Assembly: GCA_964523005.1 (NCBI GenBank)
Contig: CAZFZL010000023.1
Coordinates: 1 to 17,695 of the forward strand
Origin: UMGS1307 sp964523005
GTDB taxonomy: Bacteria > Bacillota > Clostridia > Oscillospirales > CAG-382
Reading direction: 5' to 3'
DNA length: 17,695 bases
Shown here: piece after piece, positions 7,255 through 14,750 of the stretch
How the letters are laid out: the number at the start of each line of letters is the position of its first letter
Position numbering within the stretch: the stretch's first letter is position 1
Translations under genes and position numbers: made by a program
The notes under the pieces: model-generated
The model's database searches: none
Told to the model about the DNA's origin: nothing
Seen by the model: the letters and a program-made list of their open reading frames with translations, nothing else

Positions 7255-7895
7255 TATCTCATGACCTCCTGCTTTGTTTTTTTATCTATAACATGGCGGC
7301 TTTCAAGCTCTGCCTTGATATCCTCCGGCGTTATCCCACATTCGACCATCAGCACAAGCACATGGTACGCGAGATCGGATATTTCGAATATCGTTTCATC
7401 CTTTTTGCCCTTCATCGCAGAAATAACTACCTCAGTCGATTCCTCACCGACTTTTTTGAGTATCTTTTCCTTTCCTTTGCTGAAAAGATATGTCGTATAG
7501 CTGTTTTCGGGCATCTTTTTCTTTCTGTCTGTAAGAAGTTCGTACAGCTCGCCGAGGCTGTAAGTGCTGCCTTCGGTTCCGTACAGGAGATTCGTAAAGC
7601 AGCTGTCCGTTCCGAGGTGGCAGGCAGGGCCGTCTTTGATGACCTTTACCACGAGCGCGTCGCCGTCGCAGTCGGCACATACGCTCACCACGTGCTGTAC
7701 GCTGCCGCTGGTCTGTCCCTTACGCCACAGCTCTTTGCGGCTGCGTGACCAGAAGCAGGTGCGCTTTTCACGTAGTGTGATCGCAAGGCTTTCCTCATTC
7801 ATGTATGCGACAGTCAGCACCTTGCCTGAGTAGAAATCCTGTACCACCGCCGGTATAAGTCCGTTTGAGTCGAATCGCAGGTCTTTGATATTCAT
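7254..7895 (-). CDS. hisIE: Bifunctional PR-AMP cyclohydrolase / PR-ATP pyrophosphatase
   Basis: Catalyses histidine steps 2 and 3: the C-terminal HisE half removes PPi from phosphoribosyl-ATP, and the N-terminal HisI half opens the adenine ring of phosphoribosyl-AMP. The product is 213 residues, normal for the fusion. HisI (about 1-105) shows FWSRSRKELWRKGQTSG (48-64), CADCDGD (73-79) with the magnesium-binding aspartates and zinc Cys76, and ACHLGTDSCF (91-100) with zinc Cys92 and Cys99. HisE (about 108-213) shows YLFSKGKEKILKKVGEE and the helical DLAYHVLVLM block typical of MazG-like pyrophosphatases. It starts 16 nt after hisF with AAAGGATC upstream. Confidence 0.97.
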   Translation of the reverse strand: MNIKDLRFDSNGLIPAVVQDFYSGKVLTVAYMNEESLAITLREKRTCFWSRSRKELWRKGQTSGSVQHVVSVCADCDGDALVVKVIKDGPACHLGTDSCFTNLLYGTEGSTYSLGELYELLTDRKKKMPENSYTTYLFSKGKEKILKKVGEESTEVVISAMKGKKDETIFEISDLAYHVLVLMVECGITPEDIKAELESRHVIDKKTKQEVMR

Positions 7896-7911
7896 ATTTC
7901 CCGATCCTTTT

Positions 7912-8670
7912 TCAGATTTTTCTGATGTTTATTCCGGCCTCGCACAGCGATGCTTTCAGCTCGGCTATGCTGACCGTTTTGAAGTGGAATATGCTTGCGG
8001 CAAGTCCGGCATCTACGCCGTCGAGCCTGAACAGCTCGATGAAATCCTCTATGCAGCCTGCGCCGCCTGAGGCTATGACCGGCACGGATACGACTGACGT
8101 GAGTGCGCGCAGCATTTCGAGGTCGAAGCCCTTCTTCACGCCGTCGGTGTCGATGCTGTTGAGCACGATCTCGCCGGCGCCGACGCTTTCGCCGCGTCTT
8201 GCCCATTCCATCGCGTCGATACCGGTGTTCTCGCGGCCGCCCTTCGCAAACAGCGTGTATTTGCCGCCTGAGCGCTTGACGTCCATTGACAGCACAACGC
8301 ACTGGTTCCCGTATTTTTTTGCAGCGCGTTCTATGAGCGACGGATCTTTTATCGCGCCGCTGTTGACGCTCACCTTGTCCGCACCTGCCTTGAGCACGCG
8401 GTCAAAGTCGTCGAGTGTGTTTATGCTTCCGCCGACTGTCAGCGGTATAAATATTTCTTTTGCAACGCTTTCGAGCACGCTTGTGAAAAGCGGACGCTGC
8501 TCGTACGATGCCGTTATATCATAGAAAACAAGCTCATCGGCGCCGGAGGTATTATAGTATTTCGCAAGGCTTACCGGATCGTCGACCTCCTGCAAATTTT
8601 CGAAATTTGTGCCCTTGACCACCTTGCCGTCACGTATATCGAGGCAGGGAATTATTCTCTTTGTCAGCAT
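7912..8670 (-). CDS. hisF: Imidazole glycerol phosphate synthase, cyclase subunit
   Basis: Partners HisH. It uses ammonia tunnelled from HisH to convert PRFAR to imidazole glycerol phosphate and AICAR. The product is a 252-residue beta/alpha barrel, the standard length. The catalytic aspartates fall at the expected Asp11 (PCLDIRDG) and Asp130 (LSMDVKRSGG). Phosphate-binding motifs TVGGSI and VIASGGAG are present. The start ATG 8670 overlaps the end of hisA by 7 nt, and GCAGGAG just upstream is its ribosome binding site. hisH is separated from hisF by hisA, but all are in one transcript. Confidence 0.98.
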   Translation of the reverse strand: MLTKRIIPCLDIRDGKVVKGTNFENLQEVDDPVSLAKYYNTSGADELVFYDITASYEQRPLFTSVLESVAKEIFIPLTVGGSINTLDDFDRVLKAGADKVSVNSGAIKDPSLIERAAKKYGNQCVVLSMDVKRSGGKYTLFAKGGRENTGIDAMEWARRGESVGAGEIVLNSIDTDGVKKGFDLEMLRALTSVVSVPVIASGGAGCIEDFIELFRLDGVDAGLAASIFHFKTVSIAELKASLCEAGINIRKI

Positions 8671-9389
8671 TGTTCTCCTGCGGCACTGACCGCCTGTGCG
8701 AGGTCGATAAGACCTTCGTACATCGCCTTTCCTATTATAGCGCCGTCTGTGCCCAGCTTTTCAAGCGCTTCTATTTCACTTATACTGCATATTCCGCCTG
8801 AAGCGACGGTGCGCAGTCCGTCTATCTGCACGAGCTTTTCGTAAGCTTCCATATTTGTTCCCGAAAGCATCCCGTCACGGGAAATATCGGTGTAGACGAT
8901 ATTCACGATACCGCGCTCTCGCAGCGCCCGGCAGAATGAGAACGAATCGAGTGTGCTTGTTTTAGTCCAGCCGTCCGTTGCCGCGAAGCCGCCCTTTGCG
9001 TCAACGCCTACGCATATCCGTTCCGGGCCGTAGACGCGAAGCGCTTCATCGAGAAACGCAGGGTCGGTGAGCGCTGCCGTACCGATTATGACACGCCACG
9101 CACCGGCTTCGAGGTATCGTCCGATACGCTCCATGCTCCGTATTCCGCCGCCGACTTCGGCTTTGAGCGGCGCAGCGGAGATAATATCGCTTATAACTTT
9201 GAAATTAGACTTTTCAGGGTCTTTCGCGCCGTCGAGGTCGACGACATGGATGTATTTCGCTCCCTTCGCGGCGAACGAACGCGCGGTGCTCACCGGGTCG
9301 GCGTCGTATACCTTAACAGCGTTGTAATCACCGCGTGTCAGGCGAACGAGTGCGCCGTTTATTATATCCGTAGCAGGCAGTATCTTCAT
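8664..9389 (-). CDS. hisA: ProFAR isomerase (HisA)
   Basis: Amadori isomerisation of ProFAR to PRFAR, the substrate of HisF/HisH. The product is a 241-residue barrel homologous to HisF. Catalytic aspartates are Asp8 (PATDIING) and Asp130 (GVDAKGG); phosphate loops AEVGGGIR and VASGGI are present. The frame stays open upstream to 9620, but the family begins at MKILPATD. ATG 9389 overlaps the hisH stop as ATGA, so the upstream extension is only hisH read in another frame. No TrpF-like dual-function feature was noticed. Confidence 0.97.
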   Translation of the reverse strand: MKILPATDIINGALVRLTRGDYNAVKVYDADPVSTARSFAAKGAKYIHVVDLDGAKDPEKSNFKVISDIISAAPLKAEVGGGIRSMERIGRYLEAGAWRVIIGTAALTDPAFLDEALRVYGPERICVGVDAKGGFAATDGWTKTSTLDSFSFCRALRERGIVNIVYTDISRDGMLSGTNMEAYEKLVQIDGLRTVASGGICSISEIEALEKLGTDGAIIGKAMYEGLIDLAQAVSAAGEQC

Positions 9390-10006
9390 GCTTTGTTTTC
9401 CTTTGTGAGACGTGCGAAGGCATTGAGTATCCTCAGTCCGGCTTCGCCGCTTTTTTCCGGGTGGAACTGACATCCGTAAACACTGCCATCCGCAACGACG
9501 GCAGGCACGGAAAACCCATAATCCGATACGGCGCAAAGGCTGCTTTCGCACTGCGAGGCGCAGTAGGAATGGACGAAATACACGTAGTCGCCTTCCTTCG
9601 TATCGGCGAGTATCGGACATTGCCTGATGATATGCAGGCTGTTCCAGCCCATGTGCGGTATCTTCAGCCCTTTTGTTTTTCCTTCAAGGCTCACGACGGT
9701 GCCCTTGAGGAAGCCGAGCCCTTCGTGAAGCCCGTATTCCTCGCTCTGCTCGAAAAGAAGCTGCATACCGAGGCATATTCCGAGAAACGGCTTTTTTTCC
9801 TTCAATTCAGTCAGCAGCGGAACAAGCCCAGTTGCTTTCAGCTTATCCATGGCGTCGCCGAACGCGCCCACGCCGGGCAGGATTATTCCGTTGGCGCTTT
9901 TGAGCACTTCGGGTTCTCCTGTTATCACGCTGTCATATCCGAGATGATCAAGCGAGCGCGTTATGCTGAAAAGGTTTCCTATTCCGTAATCGATGACGGC
10001 TATCAT
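9386..10006 (-). CDS. hisH: Imidazole glycerol phosphate synthase, glutaminase subunit
   Basis: Class I glutamine amidotransferase that supplies ammonia to HisF. The product is 206 residues, the normal size. The catalytic triad is visible: Cys78 in GICLGMQ, and His182 and Glu184 in QFHPEKSG. The N-terminus MIAVIDYGIGNL and the PGVGAFG oxyanion-side loop are typical. The start overlaps hisB by ATGA (10003-10006) and the stop overlaps hisA by ATGA, so translation is likely coupled. Confidence 0.98.
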   Translation of the reverse strand: MIAVIDYGIGNLFSITRSLDHLGYDSVITGEPEVLKSANGIILPGVGAFGDAMDKLKATGLVPLLTELKEKKPFLGICLGMQLLFEQSEEYGLHEGLGFLKGTVVSLEGKTKGLKIPHMGWNSLHIIRQCPILADTKEGDYVYFVHSYCASQCESSLCAVSDYGFSVPAVVADGSVYGCQFHPEKSGEAGLRILNAFARLTKENKA

Positions 10007-10578
10007 AATACGCCCTTCGTGGACATGATTCTGCCGCCGGAGACGGCGGTCGCTTCATGCATTGCGCGTGCAAAGCCCTTAAATGACGCTTCTATAATGT
10101 GGTGGGTGTTCTCACCGGCGATCTGGTGTATGTGTATTGATGCCGGAAACTCACGGCACAGCGCCGTGAAGAATTCACGAACCAGCTCTGTGTCAAACTC
10201 TCCGACTCTTTCGCAGGGAAGCTCAAGTCCGTACACGAACGTACCGCGTCCGCATATATCGACGGCGACGGCGACGAGCGCCTCGTCCATCGGAAGCAGT
10301 GAGCTGCCGTATCGTGCGATGCCGCGTCTGTCTCCGAGCGCCTTCGTGAACGCCTGACCGAGCGTTATGCCTATATCCTCAGCCGAGTGATGAAAATCTA
10401 CATCCGTATCGCCGATGCACTTCACCTCAAGCCCGAATCCCGAATGAAACGCGAACAGCTCGAGCATATGGTCGAAAAAACCGTTTCCCGTTTCGACTTT
10501 GCAGGACGGCTCGTCGAGTGAGAGCGTGACAATTACGTCTGTTTCAGCCGTTTTTCTGTGAAGCGATGCGTTTCTCAT
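10003..10578 (-). CDS. hisB: Imidazoleglycerol-phosphate dehydratase
   Basis: Manganese enzyme that dehydrates imidazole glycerol phosphate to imidazole acetol phosphate. The product is 191 residues and monofunctional: there is no N-terminal HAD histidinol-phosphatase domain as in Escherichia coli HisB. The metal-ligand motifs of both half-repeats are visible: GFFDHMLELFAFHSG (33-47), HHSAEDIG (63-70) and ENTHHIIEASFKG (156-168), with the C-terminal STKGVL. ATGA overlaps join it to hisC upstream and hisH downstream. Confidence 0.98.
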   Translation of the reverse strand: MRNASLHRKTAETDVIVTLSLDEPSCKVETGNGFFDHMLELFAFHSGFGLEVKCIGDTDVDFHHSAEDIGITLGQAFTKALGDRRGIARYGSSLLPMDEALVAVAVDICGRGTFVYGLELPCERVGEFDTELVREFFTALCREFPASIHIHQIAGENTHHIIEASFKGFARAMHEATAVSGGRIMSTKGVL

Positions 10579-11645
10579 ATCGATTTCCTTTCATTGATGA
10601 GCTTTTTGCAGGCGTGTATCAACGCGCTGCATTCGTCTTTGCTGCCTACCGAAATGCGCAGGCAGTCCTTTATCCGTTCGGCGCCGAAGTGGCGCACGAG
10701 AATGTCTTGCCTTGAGAGCGCGTCGGCAAACGCGCCTGCGTCAAACCCGTCCGGTACACGCGCAAACACGAAATTCGCGCTGCTATCCGGTATTTTGAAT
10801 CCGAGCTCGCGCAAACGCTGCGTGAGAAAAGCTCTGTTTTCGATCACGGTGCGCAGGCACGCTTCAAAATATTCTGTGTCATCCATCGCCGCTTCTCCTG
10901 CAAGCAGCGACAGCGTGTTGACGTTGTAGGGGTTGAAGGAATTGCGCAGCTTTTCGAGGTCGGCGATGAGTGCCCTGCAGCCTATCGCATACCCTATGCG
11001 CGCGCCTGCGAGCGAACGCGATTTTGAAAACGTTTGTATCACGAGCAGATTGTCATACTTTTTCGTATATTCGACGCAGCTCTTTTTTCCGAAGTCAATA
11101 TACGCTTCGTCCACGATAACGAGCCTGGAGCGATCCGCTGCGGCAAGCGAAGCGATACGCTCAGCGTCGCAGTATATCCCCGTCGGTGCGTTTGGATTTG
11201 CGATAAACAGCGTTCCTTTGGTTTTGGCAAACGCATCGGTGTCGAGCGTAAAATCGTCTCTGAGCGGCACGACAGTGCTTGCAACGCCGAACATGTCACA
11301 GAAAACGCCGTAAAACCCGTATGTTATATCGGCGAACACCGCACCGTTCGGGCAGAAGCCGTGAAAGCAGAACGCAAGCACTTCGTCGCTGCCGTTGGAG
11401 ACGGTCACGCAGTCTTCGCTCACACTTTCATACCGTGCTATCGCCTTTTTCAGACGTGACAGCGACGGGTCTGAGTAAAGGTTGAGCATTCCGGCTCCGG
11501 CTGCTATCGCTTCGAGCACACGCGGCGACGGAGGAAACGGATTTTCATTCGTGTTGAGCTTGATGTATTTCCTGTCGCCCTTCGGTTGGAATCCCGGCGT
11601 ATACGGGCGCAGCTCTGCCAGAGAGGGCGTGAGAAAGCTATTCAT
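10575..11645 (-). CDS. hisC: Histidinol-phosphate aminotransferase
   Basis: PLP-dependent class I/II aminotransferase that converts imidazole acetol phosphate and glutamate to histidinol phosphate. The product is 356 residues, normal length. The PLP lysine is Lys208 in TFSKSRSLAGARIGYAIG; NTNENPFPPSP (31-41), ANPNAPTG (149-156) and DEAYIDF (179-185) are other family landmarks. It overlaps the end of hisD by 8 nt and meets hisB through ATGA. Context makes histidine the role, although HisC enzymes sometimes also transaminate aromatic amino acids. Confidence 0.97.
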   Translation of the reverse strand: MNSFLTPSLAELRPYTPGFQPKGDRKYIKLNTNENPFPPSPRVLEAIAAGAGMLNLYSDPSLSRLKKAIARYESVSEDCVTVSNGSDEVLAFCFHGFCPNGAVFADITYGFYGVFCDMFGVASTVVPLRDDFTLDTDAFAKTKGTLFIANPNAPTGIYCDAERIASLAAADRSRLVIVDEAYIDFGKKSCVEYTKKYDNLLVIQTFSKSRSLAGARIGYAIGCRALIADLEKLRNSFNPYNVNTLSLLAGEAAMDDTEYFEACLRTVIENRAFLTQRLRELGFKIPDSSANFVFARVPDGFDAGAFADALSRQDILVRHFGAERIKDCLRISVGSKDECSALIHACKKLINERKSI

Positions 11646-12918
11646 TCTCTTTTCTTATGGCTATGCTCGCCGCGTGAGCAGTCAGCCCTTCCGAGTTTGC
11701 GAAGGTGATGATCTTGTCCGCGTCGCGCATGAGCGCTTCTTTCGTATAGTATATATAGCTGCTTTTCTTGATGAAATCATCTACGGTGAGAGGACTTGAA
11801 AAACGTGAGGTGGACAGCGTGGGGAGCGTGTGGTTCGGACCGGCAAAGTAGTCGCCGACCGGTTCCGGTGAATAGCTTCCGAGAAATACAGAACCGGCGT
11901 TCCTAATTTTGGAGAGCAGTGACTCCGGATCCTCGACGCAAAGCTCAAGGTGCTCCGGCGCTATAGTGTCAGAGAGCTTCGCTGCTTCGTTGAGATTGCG
12001 CACGACGTATATCCTGCCGTTTTTCTCGATGGATTCGGATGCGATGTCCTTGCGCGCAAGCTTTATGCATTGTATTTCTATCTCATGAGCTGCTTTTTGC
12101 GCAAGCTCCTTTGAGGTACAGATTAATATCGACTGCGAGAGCCTGTCATGCTCGGCCTGCGAAAGCATATCGGCGGCGATGTAGTCGGGGCGAGCCGAAT
12201 CATCTGCTATTATAAGTATGTCGCTCGGCCCGGCTACCATATCGATAGCGACTTTGCCGAACACCTGCTTTTTTGCCGTGGCAACGAAGATGTTTCCCGG
12301 ACCGACGATCTTGTCGACGGCGGGGACTGTTTTCGTGCCGTAGGCGAGCGCGGCGATTGCCTGCGCACCGCCGAGCTTGAATATTTTTGTGACGCCTGCG
12401 ACGCGCGCGGCTGCGAGCACTTCGGGCTTGATCGTTCCTTCGCGTGACGGCGGCGTGACCATAACGATGTCCTTTACGCCGGCGATCTTTGCGGGCAGAG
12501 CGTTCATGAGAACCGTTGACGGATAGCTTGCCGTCCCGCCGGGAACGTATATGCCGACGCGCGCGAGCGGAATGACACGCTGACCGAGAATCGTGCCGTC
12601 GGGCTTTGTGATCCTGTATCCTCTACGGCGCTGTTTTTTATGATAGGCACTGATATTTGCCGCCGCTTCCTTGAGTATGGCTATGTATTTCTCACCGCAA
12701 TGTATCACGGCGTCATCTATCTCGCTTTTTTTGACCTTGAAGCTTTTCAGCGCAACGCCGTCAAGCCGCTCGGTGTAGTCTGCGAGCGCTTTGTCGCCGC
12801 GCGACTGCACGTCGCTAATTATCGTGGCGACGAGCGATTCCACATTTGGTATGGACGTACCGGCAGAGCGTTCAAAGCTCTCAGCCGTTTCGCCCTGACA
12901 ATCGATTATTCTGATCAT
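11638..12918 (-). CDS. hisD: Histidinol dehydrogenase
   Basis: Zinc enzyme that oxidises histidinol to histidine with two NAD+, the last two steps. The product is 426 residues, standard. The zinc ligands fall where expected relative to E. coli: Gln254 and His257 (SQAEHD), Asp356 (GDYFAGPNHTLPT) and His415 (TAHAA). Catalytic Glu322-His323 is in APEHLEL. The N-terminus is the usual variable helical part. ATGA overlap with hisG (12915-12918) and 8-nt overlap with hisC. Confidence 0.98.
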   Translation of the reverse strand: MIRIIDCQGETAESFERSAGTSIPNVESLVATIISDVQSRGDKALADYTERLDGVALKSFKVKKSEIDDAVIHCGEKYIAILKEAAANISAYHKKQRRRGYRITKPDGTILGQRVIPLARVGIYVPGGTASYPSTVLMNALPAKIAGVKDIVMVTPPSREGTIKPEVLAAARVAGVTKIFKLGGAQAIAALAYGTKTVPAVDKIVGPGNIFVATAKKQVFGKVAIDMVAGPSDILIIADDSARPDYIAADMLSQAEHDRLSQSILICTSKELAQKAAHEIEIQCIKLARKDIASESIEKNGRIYVVRNLNEAAKLSDTIAPEHLELCVEDPESLLSKIRNAGSVFLGSYSPEPVGDYFAGPNHTLPTLSTSRFSSPLTVDDFIKKSSYIYYTKEALMRDADKIITFANSEGLTAHAASIAIRKENE

Positions 12919-13532
12919 AGCTTTTCATTCATCTTTTCCTTGATTTTTTCTATTCTATCGTGATTGAAATGATAACTGCTTTTGTTTGCTATGAGCCGTG
13001 CACTTGACGGTGCGATAAGCTCGGTGACGGCGAGATGGTTTTCGCGCAGCGTCGTACCCGTCTCGACTATATCGACAATAACGTCGCTCAGTCCGAGTAT
13101 CGGTGCAAGCTCAATGCTTCCGTTGAGCTTTATTATGTCGATCTGACGGTTCTTGCCTGCGTAGTATTCGGACGCGACGTTTTTGTATTTTGTAGCCACA
13201 CGAAGCGGCAGGGCCGTGTCGTCAACATAATTTTCCGGTGCAGCGACGGCGAGGTTGCATCTTCCGAATCCGAGATCGAGCAGCTCATATACGCTTGCTT
13301 TTGTTTCAAGCAGTACGTCCTTACCGACGACGCCTATGTCGGCGGCGCCGCGCTCGACGTATATTGCGACGTCGGACGGCTTGACGAGCAGATAACGCAC
13401 GTCGCTTTCTTCGCTTTCAAACACGAGCTTGCGGCTGTCGTGCATCATTTCGGTACAGCTGTATCCGATAGATGAAAACAGCGAATAGACTTTATCCCCC
13501 AGCCTTCCTTTGGGTAAAGCAATGTTAAGCAT
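12915..13532 (-). CDS. hisG: ATP phosphoribosyltransferase, short form
   Basis: First and committed step: ATP plus PRPP gives phosphoribosyl-ATP and PPi. The product is 205 residues, the short form that lacks the C-terminal ACT-like regulatory domain and works only in complex with HisZ, encoded just upstream. MLNIALPKGRLG is the usual N-terminus; DIVETGTTLREN (154-165) is the PRPP-binding motif. The start is ATG 13532, nine bases after GGAG. The frame continues upstream to 13556, but that part is the hisZ end and lies before the ribosome binding site. It overlaps hisZ by 8 nt. Confidence 0.97.
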   Translation of the reverse strand: MLNIALPKGRLGDKVYSLFSSIGYSCTEMMHDSRKLVFESEESDVRYLLVKPSDVAIYVERGAADIGVVGKDVLLETKASVYELLDLGFGRCNLAVAAPENYVDDTALPLRVATKYKNVASEYYAGKNRQIDIIKLNGSIELAPILGLSDVIVDIVETGTTLRENHLAVTELIAPSSARLIANKSSYHFNHDRIEKIKEKMNEKL

Positions 13533-14643
13533 TTTTGCCGTCTCCTTTCCCGTCAAGGCGTACCGTGAGCTTTGCTTTCACGGCAGGGTCGGCGTCGGGG
13601 AAAGCAATGACAGACATCCCTTCACCGGTCAGCCTGCGCACCTCGCAGGCAACGTCATATGCCGGTGCGTTTTCATAGATGAGCAGTACGTCGGCGTCAT
13701 ATTTCTTTTCTCTGTGCAGAAACCTGTCAAGCTCTCCGAGATACAGTGCGAAGCCAATTGCCGGCTGTGGCTTGCCGAGCCGTCGCATCATTGCGTCATA
13801 GCGTCCTCCGGAAAGCACTGAGCGGGCAATGGAGCGTATATATCCGCGGAATACAAGCCCGTTGTAGTACGCGAAATCGTTTATGACCGACATATCGATG
13901 TTGATCCTGTTCTCTCGGCAGCCGAAGCCTTCAAGCGCACGGCAGAGCATTTCCGTTTCGTCCGCTGCGCATCTCATAGCTTCGTTGAGCGAAAGCGCTC
14001 TGAGGCTTTTGCAGGTGTCTTTATACGATCCGCTCAGCACCGCTATTTTTGCGATGTGCTTCGCGTCGCTGTCGGGGATACCGGCGTCGGCGGCGGCACT
14101 GTACGCGCCGGAAGCGCTTTTTTGCTTTATCGCTTCGAGCAGGGCGGTTCGTGAACGCGTGTCAAGTCCGTAATGCTCGGCAAGCGGCATTATATATCCC
14201 ATATGACTTATCGCAAGAATGTTGTCTTTACTTATGGCATCGAGGCTTTCCAACGCAAGGTACACGACCTCACATTCGGCATAGCTGCCGTCTCCGCCTA
14301 TGTATTCGAGTCCGGTCTGGCGTATCTCGTTGAACTCGCCCGTCGCTCTGTCGGCGCGGAACACGTTTTCGCAGTAGTAGAGCTTGCGCGCTCTCGCGTC
14401 GGGTGCTGTGTTTTTTATCATCCCGGTCGTGATGTCGGGCTTTAGCGCCATGAGCCGCCCGGAACGGTCCGTGAAGGTTATCATACCCGTGTCGCCGAGG
14501 AAGTTCCTGTTTTCAGCGTATATCTCATAAGGCTCGAATTTCGAAGCGGTGTATTTTGCGTATCCGTGCTTTTCATAAAGCGAACGAAGCTGCAGCGTTA
14601 CAAGCTCTTCACCCGGCAGCAGGTTTTCAATAAAATTATCCAT
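13525..14643 (-). CDS. hisZ: ATP phosphoribosyltransferase regulatory subunit
   Basis: Histidyl-tRNA synthetase-like paralogue that binds short HisG and supports its activity and histidine feedback. The product is 372 residues, shorter than true HisRS (about 420), ending without an anticodon-binding domain of usual size. Class II synthetase-like motifs remain: the motif 2 region YYCENVFRADRATGEFNEIRQTGLEYIG and motif 3-like GGRYDAMMRRLGKPQPAIGFAL. The position at the head of a his operon next to short hisG makes HisZ far more likely than HisRS. CAGGAA lies close upstream of ATG, and AAAAGGA is further away; the promoter is at 14675-14703. Confidence 0.95.
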   Translation of the reverse strand: MDNFIENLLPGEELVTLQLRSLYEKHGYAKYTASKFEPYEIYAENRNFLGDTGMITFTDRSGRLMALKPDITTGMIKNTAPDARARKLYYCENVFRADRATGEFNEIRQTGLEYIGGDGSYAECEVVYLALESLDAISKDNILAISHMGYIMPLAEHYGLDTRSRTALLEAIKQKSASGAYSAAADAGIPDSDAKHIAKIAVLSGSYKDTCKSLRALSLNEAMRCAADETEMLCRALEGFGCRENRINIDMSVINDFAYYNGLVFRGYIRSIARSVLSGGRYDAMMRRLGKPQPAIGFALYLGELDRFLHREKKYDADVLLIYENAPAYDVACEVRRLTGEGMSVIAFPDADPAVKAKLTVRLDGKGDGKNA

Positions 14644-14666
14644 CTGTTCCTGTCATCCTTTTTTCA

Positions 14667-14686
14667 GTGTGTATATATTACCACAC
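14667..14686. promoter_or_regulatory. Imperfect palindrome over the his -10 (possible operator)
   Basis: GTGTG and CACAC arms are separated by ten A/T-rich bases, with the -10 hexamer TAATAT of the his promoter inside. Such placement suits a repressor that blocks RNA polymerase. No regulator gene is nearby and I do not recognise the motif, so this is a guess from symmetry. Confidence 0.35.
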
Positions 14687-14703
14687 CGTTACACTTTAGT
14701 CAA
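14675..14703 (-). promoter_or_regulatory. Sigma-A promoter of the his operon
   Basis: On the minus strand, TTGACT (14703-14698) and TAATAT (14680-14675) with a 17-bp spacer. Transcription would begin near 14668-14670, leaving about 25-30 nt before the hisZ ATG. There is no room for a T-box or an attenuator. Confidence 0.75.
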
Positions 14704-14750
14704 TTAACATATTATCACAATAAAGCAACCCTTCGAAAAACAATTTTGTT

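Noticed and set aside
8664..9620. Longer hisA frame beginning at 9620
   Set aside because: The extra N-terminal 77 residues are Arg-rich and coincide with hisH in another frame; the HisA family starts at MKILPATD (ATG 9389), which overlaps the hisH stop as ATGA.
9461..10357. Long plus-strand open frame of 298 codons opposite hisH and hisB
   Set aside because: It is antisense to two conserved genes, with low-complexity Ser/Arg-rich composition and no start signal.
13525..14643. Annotation as histidyl-tRNA synthetase
   Set aside because: Too short, no full anticodon-binding domain, and followed directly by short-form hisG, which needs HisZ.
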